Positions 32,809 to 41,086 of a stretch of DNA of 64,000 nucleotides are shown one piece after another. The position numbers and the translations under genes were made by a program. Source of the DNA: Flagellimonas amoyensis (GTDB lineage: Bacteria > Bacteroidota > Bacteroidia > Flavobacteriales > Flavobacteriaceae); NCBI RefSeq assembly GCF_003058265.1, contig NZ_QBUK01000005.1, forward strand, positions 62,001-126,000, in the 5' to 3' direction. The notes beneath the pieces are model-generated. The model was not told the DNA's origin. It worked only from the letters and a program-made list of their open reading frames with translations, and did no database searches. Each line of letters begins with the position of its first letter. The first letter of the stretch is position 1.

Positions 32809-34524
32809 TTATTCCGTTGATTGCGTCGTATGGATAAAATCTCTACTATTGGTCAAAAACTCTTTGATACGATGAATTAGCATATCCGCTTTGATTTCCT
32901 CTATTTCTTCATCCCTGATTTGAAAACGTAATTTTGACCTCGCATTTCTCAATAGTTGGAACAGGTCCCGGTCAAGTTCCGTTTTCGTGGGGAAATAGTT
33001 ATGGATATTAGGATAAAAATAGGCACACAAATTTATCAGATGCGACAGGGAATAGTTTTTGGGCCTATACTTTAAGATACCATAGATCAACCCAAGACAG
33101 GTTTGTTCAACCGCCAAGGAAATAAAATGAACGGCCATCAATGGGTCATCTATTGGGGATTCAGCCACCAATAAATAGTTTCTTGCCCTCCTGTACCTGC
33201 TACTGATTGTCTGTCTTGTTTTTTTAGTTTTTGTTATAGGAGAATCGTCCTTGGTCATAATATCCAAGACGCCTTCACCTTGAAACAGGAGCTTGGCCTT
33301 AGAAACAATCGTCTTAAAAAAGAGGTTGTCTTTATTGAGTTTTTTGGAGAATACTTCTGGAGTTTCCATGCACAAACAAAGGCTTATCCTCTGAAATTTT
33401 TGTTGGATGGTATCAACTATTCTATGAATAGAATCAATGTTGCCATTCTCTGAAACAATAAATAACCAATAATGGATGCAGTCAGTTGAACCATCAAATG
33501 CATCAAGAAAATGGTTTTCATCATGGGTTTGAAAAGTTCTTTTTTTCACAAGATAGATATGGGTGGGGGCCATTCTCTTTTTAATTAACGATACAATTTC
33601 ATGTAGAATCGCATCAACTGGTTTATCTAGGACTGTTGTGAGTTCCTCAATACAGTTTTCATCTTTATTGAAAACTTGGGAAGAATAACCCTCATCATCT
33701 CCATGGATTCTTTCCCTACAAAGTTCCAGATGCCCATTGAAGATGTCTTCAACTTGTTTGACAAAGGATTGGAATTCAGACTGGATAATTTGGGACTGTC
33801 TTTTGTTGATCTCGAATTCATTTCCATAACGAGCTGCACTATATGAATGCTCCAAAAGGAGCAACAGTTCATTATTGTCCATTTCAGATGTCTTTGGAAA
33901 CGGACGTAACTTTGGAAAGTATTCTTTGCAAAAGTTGATATGGCTGATGATGCTATGGGTCACTTTGCTCTGGCCGATGCACATTTGTTCCAGGAAACGG
34001 AAAGCAAGTTCAAAGGCTTGGTGAAGGTTGAAAGTGGCAATAGTATGGTCACCTTCCTTTATCAATATGTCCGCAGTATTTGCAAATGCTTTGACCTTTT
34101 TCATCTCTGAATCGAAATAACGTTCAGCTCTTTTAAGGATGTTCCCAAGGGCCAATTCGGGGTAATCCAAAAGGTTTGTTCCCTCTGGGTGGGCATATAC
34201 CATTTCTCCAAGGCAGCAATGCTCCAAGAAATAGAGCGAACCACGTAAGATTCCAATCTCGGATTGCTCCTCTGTATATATTTTGATTCGGAAATCGGTG
34301 TGTTCCTTTCCCATCTTTGATACTAAGTCCAGTATTTCATTTGGAATGGGATTGTTGTTGACATCAACAAAAAGAGTAAGGATATGATAATAGGAGTTAC
34401 CCTCCTTTTGTTCCATTGATAGAAATATGGCATCAATGGTGATGACGTTCAGAATGTTGTCAACCAGACTGGAGAGTTCCTCCTTCTTTTCAAAGTTTTT
34501 CGCAATGTCTATATAATGATCCAT
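32809..34524 (-). CDS. protein with duplicated nucleotidyltransferase-like and HEPN modules
   Basis: 571 residues made of two similar halves. Each half has an alpha/beta part resembling a decayed nucleotidyltransferase ('YYHILTLFVDVNNNPIPNEI' near 45; 'IHYWLFIVSENGNIDSIHRI' near 350) followed by a helical HEPN-like domain ('HTIATFNLHQAFELAFRFLE' near 170; 'DPLMAVHFISLAVEQTCLGL' near 460). Neither half keeps the GS-x-DxD nucleotidyltransferase site, and the RNase-type RxxxxH motif of toxic HEPN domains is not evident, so it may be a sensor or scaffold. It is divergent from an XRE regulator and probably co-transcribed with the 115-residue gene. Confidence 0.75.
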   Translation of the reverse strand: MDHYIDIAKNFEKKEELSSLVDNILNVITIDAIFLSMEQKEGNSYYHILTLFVDVNNNPIPNEILDLVSKMGKEHTDFRIKIYTEEQSEIGILRGSLYFLEHCCLGEMVYAHPEGTNLLDYPELALGNILKRAERYFDSEMKKVKAFANTADILIKEGDHTIATFNLHQAFELAFRFLEQMCIGQSKVTHSIISHINFCKEYFPKLRPFPKTSEMDNNELLLLLEHSYSAARYGNEFEINKRQSQIIQSEFQSFVKQVEDIFNGHLELCRERIHGDDEGYSSQVFNKDENCIEELTTVLDKPVDAILHEIVSLIKKRMAPTHIYLVKKRTFQTHDENHFLDAFDGSTDCIHYWLFIVSENGNIDSIHRIVDTIQQKFQRISLCLCMETPEVFSKKLNKDNLFFKTIVSKAKLLFQGEGVLDIMTKDDSPITKTKKTRQTISSRYRRARNYLLVAESPIDDPLMAVHFISLAVEQTCLGLIYGILKYRPKNYSLSHLINLCAYFYPNIHNYFPTKTELDRDLFQLLRNARSKLRFQIRDEEIEEIKADMLIHRIKEFLTNSRDFIHTTQSTE

Positions 34525-34656
34525 GTGTTGGTACTTTAAAGGGTTTGAGAATCGAAGGCCATATTAAGTCTACATTCCCAAGTACCCCACTATGGACACT
34601 TGTATTTTATTGAACCTGTTTTGTATATTACAATCGGATTATTGTGGGAAACACCC

Positions 34657-34664
34657 TATATTTG
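34657..34664 (+). promoter_or_regulatory. -7 element directly before the XRE gene
   Basis: TATATTTG is a full match to TAnnTTTG and ends 4 bases before the ATG at 34669. If used, the transcript would be leaderless or nearly so. The intergenic stretch is shared with the divergent HEPN gene. Confidence 0.45.
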
Positions 34665-34668
34665 AGAT

Positions 34669-35070
34669 ATGCAGACAAAGACCAAGAATAACCATATAGG
34701 CAGAAAGATCAGTAGGATCAGGGAACTCCGTGGAATGAAACAAGAAACCCTTGCCGAAGAACTGGGCATTAGCCAACAGGCCGTTTCCAACATTGAGAAC
34801 AGCGAGAAGGTGGATGATGTGAAACTTGAAGAGATTGCCAAGGCTTTGGGGGTCACCAAAGAAGGTATTGAAAATTTTTCGGAGGAAGCTATTTTGAATA
34901 TCATTGGTAATACTTACCATGTAGATAATTCTTCTGCTGTTAATTATGGTTGTACGTTCAATCCTTTGGATAAATTAATAGATGCTTATGAAGAAAATAA
35001 GAAGCTTTATGAGCGTTTATTGCAAGCGGAAAAGGACAAGGTTGCCTATTTGGAAAAGCTAATCAAATAG
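34669..35070 (+). CDS. XRE-family transcriptional regulator
   Basis: 133 residues. Residues 8-65 are a Cro/C1 helix-turn-helix ('KISRIRELRGMKQETLAEEL', 'GISQQAVSNIENSEKVDDVK'). The rest includes 'EENKKLYERLLQAEKDKVAY', a probable coiled coil for dimerisation. It is divergent from the HEPN gene with a 144-base shared gap and very likely regulates it. Similar short XRE proteins are common in Bacteroidetes islands. Confidence 0.9.
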   Translation: MQTKTKNNHIGRKISRIRELRGMKQETLAEELGISQQAVSNIENSEKVDDVKLEEIAKALGVTKEGIENFSEEAILNIIGNTYHVDNSSAVNYGCTFNPLDKLIDAYEENKKLYERLLQAEKDKVAYLEKLIK

Positions 35071-35123
35071 GCTGTTTTCAATTTGTAATTTCTTTATATC
35101 ATAGAACGATAATATATAGACAA

Positions 35124-35306
35124 ATGCAAGTTCAATTTCGTACCAAGGATGAGGCCAATATGGAACAGGAAAGGGATTTCTTGGCACTTTCCCCTATTGA
35201 GCGTGTTTACCGTTTCTTGGAACTAATGCAACGCATCAACCGATTTCCCACCAAGGCCAAACATGATGAGAATAAATTCGTCATACAGATCACTACAGGG
35301 AAATGA
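35124..35306 (+). CDS. small hypothetical protein after XRE gene
   Basis: 60 residues, no signal or membrane segment: 'DFLALSPIERVYRFLELMQR' and 'INRFPTKAKHDENKFVIQI'. The pattern 'LSPxERVYxFLxLMxRIN' looks like that of short Bacteroidetes proteins that precede nucleotidyltransferase-type genes, but no such gene follows here. It could be a remnant of a two-gene unit. It follows the XRE gene by 53 bases. Confidence 0.6.
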   Translation: MQVQFRTKDEANMEQERDFLALSPIERVYRFLELMQRINRFPTKAKHDENKFVIQITTGK

Positions 35307-35800
35307 GGCAATGGAAGGAGGTTATCCAACTTTTTTGGAAATGACCAACAATAAAAACAGGTTAAAAAGTCTATCTCTTCTAATGGTCATGCGTTAGTGT
35401 CTCTCTCAAAAAGGTTTTATAAGAACTTTTTAAAACTTAACTGATTTTGCCTCGCTCAGTAAATTAGTTTGGCAAGATTTGGGGCTTGCAGCACTTCACT
35501 TCGTTCCGTTCGCTTTTATTTCAGTTCCCTTTTGCGACCTTCGGGAGCAAAAGCAAGATTTGTCATGACAATGACACATCTTGAATTAACCTCCGAACAA
35601 CAGAAAAAGCATTAAGATTATTCAACATAATTGTTTATAAATTCTGTGTGATAAATAAAAAATAATTTTTATTAAGTCTAATTAAAATATTAATTGTAAA
35701 TTAAACCCTGTATTTGTGTAAGTAAATACACTATTTTTTCGTATCCCCCGCAGCTAGAATTAATCAAAACCGACTTTGTCGGTTAACCAAACATATCGAT
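35307..35800. other. 494-base intergenic with two strong hairpins
   Basis: No gene seen. CTTTTGC/GCAAAAG (35529-35535 and 35547-35553) and GATTTGTCA/TGACACATC (35557-35565 and 35572-35580, one mismatch) form neighbouring hairpins; within the second lies the perfect 12-base palindrome TTGTCATGACAA (35560-35571). The rest is AT-rich and presumably holds the promoter of the following lipoprotein gene. Confidence 0.55.
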
Positions 35801-37144
35801 ATGAAAAAACTATTTCACCATTACATGATTTTGTTTTCTGTTTTATCATTGGTATTGGCTTGCCAAAAAAATGATGAATATATTTCCTTGAATGCCGAAG
35901 AAAAAGCCTTATCGGACCAAATCCAAAAATGGTTGACCGAAAGTAATATTGTATTTGAAGGTCTAGAAGATGCTAATTGGGAGGAAATTCAATTTAGATA
36001 TAGAAATAATGGAGAAGTGGCTATAGCTTCGATTCCAATAGGGAATGTTTCGAAAGAAGAACTTAAGTTTTTAAATGTCACCTTTGAGGAAGGTATATTT
36101 TATGGTATAGTTTATAATTTTGGAATAGAAGGGCTTAAAGGAAAGGAAAGGGGTGTTTTGGTGTCATTAAATACCCATGACCTAATAAATGGTTATACAG
36201 GTAAAATGGAGATGATTAATTTAAACAATAATACTGTTAAGAAAATTAATCTTATTGATGGCTTACCTGTAAAATCGAAAAACGATAAATTGACCAATAG
36301 CGGGATAGTAGAAAATGAATATTGTTATGTATGTCATCAAGCAAATTACTGCCCGCCTAGTGTTTGTGGTATTGAATTGGATGGTGTAGTAGTTACTGCC
36401 CCTGCCGTTCCGAATGAGCCTATTGGTCTTGATTGGTATATCAACTTTATTGAACCTAATGTAATTGTTGGATCCTTTACAGTAACGAACCCAACTAATC
36501 CAGGCAATTTGGATTATAACATTATCAATAATTTATATCCATGTATGAAAGGTATCATGACCGATCTCACAGGTTCCAATACTGGAATTGGTTATATGAT
36601 AAATAAATTCGCCGGGACGGACCCAGGTTATAATTGGAATGTACAGGATGGGAGTTTGGGTGGGCCAACTGCTCAAACCAGTGTTGCCTATAATAGTGCT
36701 ACAGGAACAGTAACGACTACCTTCGATTCCCAAGCATGGCCAAACGCAACTGATCTTTCTTGGGCAAGGACAATATTGCATGAATCCATCCATGCTTATG
36801 TCATAGCTGTAAACTATAATACAACAACTGTAGCCGGAAGACAAACATTACTTGGGCCAAATTGGGCCTCGGCTTATCTTAATTATGGACATAATTATAT
36901 TGCGGACAATTATATTGGTCCCATGGCAAATTCATTAGAAGAATTTGGGAATTCAATGGGATATAATCTAAGTAGGCAGTTTTATGAAGATATGGCATGG
37001 GCTGGACTTCATAATACCCCTGCTTTTCAATCACTTTCCGCTTCTGAACAGCAAAGGATACTTGACACAATTGCAACTGAATTGACAAAAAAAGATACAA
37101 ATGGAAATACAAAACCACAAAAGGGCAATAATGCAGGGTGCTAG
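35801..37144 (+). CDS. lipoprotein with HExxH metalloprotease motif
   Basis: 447 residues. Signal peptide with lipobox (SLVLAC, Cys at about 21), so it is exported and lipid-anchored. An N-terminal part (to about 165) of unknown fold is followed by a Cys-containing linker (YCYVCHQANYCPPSVCG) and a C-terminal domain with 'WARTILHESIHAYVIAVNY': HESIH is a zincin-type HExxH motif near residue 328, with a downstream Glu region (NSLEEFGNSMGY) that could give the third ligand. Such genes are often written off as hypothetical. It overlaps the next gene by 14 bases. The target is unknown. Confidence 0.78.
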   Translation: MKKLFHHYMILFSVLSLVLACQKNDEYISLNAEEKALSDQIQKWLTESNIVFEGLEDANWEEIQFRYRNNGEVAIASIPIGNVSKEELKFLNVTFEEGIFYGIVYNFGIEGLKGKERGVLVSLNTHDLINGYTGKMEMINLNNNTVKKINLIDGLPVKSKNDKLTNSGIVENEYCYVCHQANYCPPSVCGIELDGVVVTAPAVPNEPIGLDWYINFIEPNVIVGSFTVTNPTNPGNLDYNIINNLYPCMKGIMTDLTGSNTGIGYMINKFAGTDPGYNWNVQDGSLGGPTAQTSVAYNSATGTVTTTFDSQAWPNATDLSWARTILHESIHAYVIAVNYNTTTVAGRQTLLGPNWASAYLNYGHNYIADNYIGPMANSLEEFGNSMGYNLSRQFYEDMAWAGLHNTPAFQSLSASEQQRILDTIATELTKKDTNGNTKPQKGNNAGC

Positions 37145-37847
37145 GGTTCTCATACTTTTCCAAATAGTATGCCTCTTATCAATTAATAGTTGTGCTGCTC
37201 AACAAAAATTGTCTGGAAGTTTCAAGAGGGTTGATCCGACCATTGCATCAAAAGAAATAAGCGTTGAATATCGATTTAGTCCAAATGGAGAATTCGAACA
37301 AATTACAAATCTACACTTAGGGTCAAAAGAATTTTCCAAAGGAAGATTTTTCATTAAAAATGATACTTTGACGCTAAATTTTGTTCCATATGATACTTCG
37401 GATACTTCAAATATGGCTTTTCAAAAAACCAAAATTCAAGTTCCTCCTATTTTTAAAGAAACAGAAAGCTCTTTGATCGCTAAAATAGTTGTTCTTGGTG
37501 AAGATATGAAGCCAATCAAAGGGGCTAATCTTTTAATGCAAGACAAAGAGGGGAAGCAATTAATGGTATTTATTTCTGATGGAACTGGAGAATTTCCCAC
37601 GCTCAATATACAAAGCGATTTATTCCACAAGATAATTGTTTCTTCCTTAGGACAACAAGAGGTTGAGATTCCTACGGCATCACTTTTTGGGTTCGATTCT
37701 CATATCGAGATTATTATGAAATCCACCGATAGCATCTATAGTAAAAGTAATAAAATAGAAAAGTATCATTTTAAACAACAGAACAAGAAGGAGATACGGA
37801 TGACTAAGCTTCCAGATGGTGAAAAGATAATATTGCTTAGGATATAA
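37131..37847 (+). CDS. hypothetical lipoprotein paired with the metalloprotease
   Basis: 238 residues from the ATG at 37131 (MQGARVLILFQIVCLLSINS); an earlier ATG at 37101 is less likely because it delays the signal peptide. Lipobox-like SINSC at about 19-23. The mature part has 'SGSFKRVDPTIASKEISVEY' and a carboxypeptidase-regulatory-like beta-sandwich near 120-200 ('EDMKPIKGANLLMQDKEGKQ'). Unknown family. The start lies inside the end of the metalloprotease gene, so the two are translationally coupled and probably act together in the envelope. Confidence 0.75.
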   Translation: MQGARVLILFQIVCLLSINSCAAQQKLSGSFKRVDPTIASKEISVEYRFSPNGEFEQITNLHLGSKEFSKGRFFIKNDTLTLNFVPYDTSDTSNMAFQKTKIQVPPIFKETESSLIAKIVVLGEDMKPIKGANLLMQDKEGKQLMVFISDGTGEFPTLNIQSDLFHKIIVSSLGQQEVEIPTASLFGFDSHIEIIMKSTDSIYSKSNKIEKYHFKQQNKKEIRMTKLPDGEKIILLRI

Positions 37848-37929
37848 TTCTGCTCAAGTAGCCTTTGGTCTAAATTGATTATCAGTATCTAACTAATGTT
37901 GTTCTTGAAATGCAAATAATAGGATTGAT

Positions 37930-39156
37930 TTATAACGAGTTCAGTTCCAGTTGATAGGAGTCAAGAACGTTACTTGGCAACGACTTCAAGTAGATTTGGG
38001 TAGTACTGAGTTTATTATGTCCCATCATTGCGGAAATGGCTTCCAGCGGAACTTTTTTGAACATGGCATGAGTCGCAAAACTATGCCTTGAAACATAGGA
38101 GGTCAAACGTTCTTCAATCTTACACTCTTTTGCAATTTCTTTTAATCCAATATTGTAACGTCTAAGCTCCCATTGGGCATCTTTGTACTGCAATTCCAAT
38201 GTGTCCCGATAAATTATGGGTAATAAAAAACCAGAAGGGTTAGGATTGTCCAGATAGTATTGAATGATGGGTTTAATCTGATCTGTTATAATTATGTCGT
38301 AGCGCTTTCCAGTTTTACGTCTTTGAAATTTTACGCGGCCATCGATGATATTATCTCTTTTCAGAAATGCCATATCAATAAAGGACATGCCCAACATCAG
38401 ATAGGAAAGAATAAAATAATTGCGATAGTGAAAATGATTGGAACCTATCTTGGTTTCCATTTCAAGTATTTTCTTGATGCTTTCAATCTTAATGGCTCTT
38501 TTCTCAGTGGGCTTTGTTTTTATGGTGTAGTATTTAAAAGGGTATAATGCTTCATCCACCATGCCCTCCTTGATTCCTTTGTTGTAGATGGCCTTTATCG
38601 TTCTCATATAAGATGCAATTCCATTAATGGTATTGCCTGGTTTTGATAAATGGTGCCTTTCAAACCGTTTTAGGAATTCAAGATTGAGTTCATTGAATTT
38701 TAAATCCTTATTGTTGGTAAATACCTTAAGCCTTCCAATAATCCCCGAATAGTTTCTGGCTGTGCCAATCCGTTTTTCTCTTATAAGCTCTTCTGCTTTT
38801 TGAAGACCGAACTCATAGAATGAGTTCAACCGTTTTCTGTTGACAATTTTATCAGCAATATCTTTGGCTGTTAATCTATCCAATTGATCATTGTCGGCCA
38901 GTCTATTGATTACTTCTTGTGCCTTGAGTTGTTTTTTTAATAAAAGGGTATTCATCAAGTGAACCGAATCAACATCTGGAAAATTTCTTTTTACTTTGCA
39001 CCTGTGGTGATCCCAGTATTCTTCTGGGACATAATGCCCTGTTTTGATTGAAGTGGTTTTTCTAAAATGGGTCAGCCTCAAAATGATTGGAAAACATCCA
39101 TTTTGGGTCATTCTGCGGGTGTCCAAACTTAGCTTTATACTCGTGTTCATGAACAT
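37930..39156 (-). CDS. tyrosine recombinase (integrase) of the element
   Basis: 408 residues (ATG at 39156 or 39150). N-terminal arm-binding domain of the Bacteroidetes type ('LRLTHFRKTTSIKTGHYVPE'), a SAM-like core-binding domain (about 110-210) and a catalytic domain with Lys in 'RRKTGKRYDI', the second Arg and His in 'YVSRHSFATHAM', 'MMGHNKLSTT' and the nucleophile Tyr in 'TQIYLKSL'. The first catalytic Arg, usually in a 'R-G-M' context, appears replaced by Leu (LMLGMSFIDM). It lies next to the right end of the element, pointing inward, and should catalyse integration into tRNA-Asn. Confidence 0.94.
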   Translation of the reverse strand: MFMNTSIKLSLDTRRMTQNGCFPIILRLTHFRKTTSIKTGHYVPEEYWDHHRCKVKRNFPDVDSVHLMNTLLLKKQLKAQEVINRLADNDQLDRLTAKDIADKIVNRKRLNSFYEFGLQKAEELIREKRIGTARNYSGIIGRLKVFTNNKDLKFNELNLEFLKRFERHHLSKPGNTINGIASYMRTIKAIYNKGIKEGMVDEALYPFKYYTIKTKPTEKRAIKIESIKKILEMETKIGSNHFHYRNYFILSYLMLGMSFIDMAFLKRDNIIDGRVKFQRRKTGKRYDIIITDQIKPIIQYYLDNPNPSGFLLPIIYRDTLELQYKDAQWELRRYNIGLKEIAKECKIEERLTSYVSRHSFATHAMFKKVPLEAISAMMGHNKLSTTQIYLKSLPSNVLDSYQLELNSL

Positions 39157-39169
39157 AAGTTATAAAAAA

Positions 39170-39191
39170 ATTTGCACGCAATTTGCACGCA
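39170..39191. repeat. right arm-type integrase repeats
   Basis: Tandem TTTGCACGCAA units identical over 22 bases to 25241-25262. They lie 13 bases upstream of the integrase ATG, so integrase binding here could also repress its own gene. Confidence 0.8.
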
Positions 39192-39297
39192 AAAGCTTGG
39201 ATTCATTTGATGTTATTTGATAACAGAATTTATTAAAATACTGATAATCAATAAAATATAAGATTTTTAACAGTTGCTTATACCCCATTCGGCGACG

Positions 39298-39342
39298 CTG
39301 TTAATCAGAGGGTCCTTGGTTCGAGCCCAAGAGGGGGAGCAG
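39298..39342. other. attachment site copy at the right end (attR)
   Basis: Exact 45-bp copy of the 3' half of tRNA-Asn. The 5' half of the tRNA is missing upstream, so this is the displaced original 3' end and not a functional gene. Confidence 0.95.
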
Positions 39343-39347
39343 AAATG

Positions 39348-39379
39348 AAAGCCCATTCCGAAAGGAGTGGGCTTTTTTT
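39348..39379 (+). terminator. original tRNA-Asn terminator, displaced by the element
   Basis: GCCCATTCC and GGAGTGGGC pair (one T-G) around a GAAA loop and are followed by seven T. It lies just after attR and would have terminated tRNA-Asn before integration. Confidence 0.85.
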
Positions 39380-39470
39380 GTTTTTTATGATTTCGATTTT
39401 ATTAAACCATAGCTGTGGAAAAGCTGATAAGAAGTTTTTTTATAAATTACACATCTCCAGTAAGATATGT

Positions 39471-40496
39471 ATGGCTAAGATTGAATCCTTTTTCATGTCG
39501 ATTCCTTGCTTCATTTCGATGGGAACCTGTCTTTTGGGTGTCCAGGGCCATGGGCAGGTGAAGGACTCCATTTCAGTCATTTCCTATGATGATAAACTAA
39601 CGTTCGGCATCGATTTGAGTACCGATTTTGATGAATTCATGGTGGACAGTCCCGATGTCGGCAACTTTCATTTGGTGACCAACAACGAGGTCAAACTCAC
39701 CCTAAGGCTCAACTATAAGATTTTTGGTGTCAGTGCCGGTTTCACACCAGGATTCCTGCCCGGTAATGACGATGATGGGCAGCGCGGCGAGAGTTCTTTT
39801 CAGAGTTATCAAGTCAATGTGTTCCCGGGAAGGCTGGTGCAGAATGTGTTTTTTAGAAGGATGAAAGGCTTTTATGTGGAGAACACTTCAGATTTTTTGC
39901 CGACATGGAACGTGGGTGGCCCCTATCTGCAGTTTCCCGACCTAAAAAGCATTACTTGGGGAGGCAGTACGGGTTTTGTGCTGAACAGGGACTTTTCCCT
40001 AAGGGCATTGTTGAACCGTCAAGAATGGCAATTGGAGAGCAGGGGAAGCCTTGTGCCGATGATACGGTATGAATTCACCAAAATGACCAACAATTTTGAG
40101 GACGATACCTATGGAAAGGAAAATATTGTTGACCTCAGGGCAGGGATGGGCTATTATTACAATTGGGTGGTGGCGCCCAAGCTGAACATCGCCCCATCGC
40201 TACGTGCAGGCATAGGCCCCAAGTTTTCCAAATATACCTTGGCGGGCCAAGTGGAAAAGAACAATTATCTAGTGGCGGAATATGGTGCCGGACTTCAGTT
40301 GGGTTATAACACAGACCGTTTTTACATGGGCATCATCGGGGAATTGAACGGTACATCCTACCGGGATTCCGACTCCAATGACATTTCCAATAACCTATGG
40401 CATGCCGTGTTTTATGTAGGCTATCGATTGGAGCCACCAAAAAAGTTAAAAGACTTTTTTGACAGGAACAAACCTGTAATCGGAAAACACAGATAA
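39471..40496 (+). CDS. DUF4421 outer-membrane-type protein
   Basis: 341 residues from the ATG at 39471 (MAKIESFFMSIPCFISMGTC); the frame is open from 39345, but that extension begins in the tRNA terminator. An export signal (to about GHGQ) is followed by a series of amphipathic strands ('LTFGIDLSTDFDEFMV', 'VFYVGYRLEP') typical of DUF4421 beta-barrel-like proteins of Bacteroidetes. Function unknown. It is the first chromosomal gene to the right of the integrative element. Confidence 0.88.
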   Translation: MAKIESFFMSIPCFISMGTCLLGVQGHGQVKDSISVISYDDKLTFGIDLSTDFDEFMVDSPDVGNFHLVTNNEVKLTLRLNYKIFGVSAGFTPGFLPGNDDDGQRGESSFQSYQVNVFPGRLVQNVFFRRMKGFYVENTSDFLPTWNVGGPYLQFPDLKSITWGGSTGFVLNRDFSLRALLNRQEWQLESRGSLVPMIRYEFTKMTNNFEDDTYGKENIVDLRAGMGYYYNWVVAPKLNIAPSLRAGIGPKFSKYTLAGQVEKNNYLVAEYGAGLQLGYNTDRFYMGIIGELNGTSYRDSDSNDISNNLWHAVFYVGYRLEPPKKLKDFFDRNKPVIGKHR

Positions 40497-40509
40497 GAAT
40501 GGCTTTCCT

Positions 40510-41019
40510 TTAAACCAACAACAATACAACCGTCAAAAGAAATCCTGCTACGGCAAAATAGAGGCCCTTTTTGTAGATTGGGGCACTGGGCCGGAACATA
40601 AAAAAAGCCGAAACCGCAAAGAACAATAAAGCGATTCCAAAGAAAATTCCCAGCCAGAACAAGGGGTGGCCCGAATGCATTTTGTGCAGCTTGTTCATAT
40701 TGTCCAGGATCTTTGGCAAACGTTTTTCGGTATAGGAAGCCTCCCCGGTCTCAAAATTGTACGTACCTCCCTCAAAGTACATGAGATTGCCCTCTGTTCT
40801 GTCCACTTTGAAGCCACGTTTCCGCAATGCGGTACCCAAGGTCTCTTCGCCAAGATTGGGTTCCAGGGTGGTGATCATCTGCACTTCGCTTTTCATGTAA
40901 TCCGTATTTCGGAACGTCAGTACAATGCCGCTGATGGCATATACGGCCATGATTCCTGCCAAAAAGAACCCCAGATAGCGATGGAACTCCCTAAAAGTGT
41001 TTTCGGATTTTCTTCCCAT
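40510..41019 (-). CDS. PepSY-associated membrane protein
   Basis: 169 residues from the ATG at 41019 (MGRKSENTFREFHRYLGFFL). Three or four membrane helices (about 12-35, 115-138 and 147-167), with a periplasmic loop between the first and second ('TLEPNLGEETLGTALRKRGF') of PepSY-like pattern. The first helix carries 'FHRYLGFFLAGIMAVYAISG', as in PepSY-TM proteins linked to iron or flavin reduction. It lies 67 bases after the YceI gene on the same strand. The specific function is unknown. Confidence 0.82.
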   Translation of the reverse strand: MGRKSENTFREFHRYLGFFLAGIMAVYAISGIVLTFRNTDYMKSEVQMITTLEPNLGEETLGTALRKRGFKVDRTEGNLMYFEGGTYNFETGEASYTEKRLPKILDNMNKLHKMHSGHPLFWLGIFFGIALLFFAVSAFFMFRPSAPIYKKGLYFAVAGFLLTVVLLLV

Positions 41020-41086
41020 ATGTATAAAAATAAATGAAGAAAGGTGGCCATGGGCCAACCTCTCTCCATGATGGTATTGTGTTTTA

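Larger units (their letters stand above)
25152..39342. mobile_element. tRNA-Asn integrative element of about 14.2 kb
   Basis: Bounded by the 45-bp direct repeat, with a tyrosine recombinase gene at the right end and identical tandem arm-type repeats just inside both ends. The interior is clearly more AT-rich than the flanking chromosome and carries accessory genes: SIR2-HerA, a Panacea pair, a HEPN protein with XRE regulator, secreted lipoproteins and gene fragments. No conjugation, relaxase, replication or phage structural genes are seen, so it is either mobilised by a helper or a non-conjugative defence island. Confidence 0.93.

Noticed and set aside
39298..39342. second tRNA-Asn gene
   Set aside because: Only the 3' half is present; the upstream sequence does not complete an acceptor or D stem. 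It is attR.
39345..39470. 42-residue N-terminal extension of the DUF4421 protein, with a lipobox-like Cys
   Set aside because: Its start lies in the tRNA terminator hairpin; a good export signal begins at 39471.
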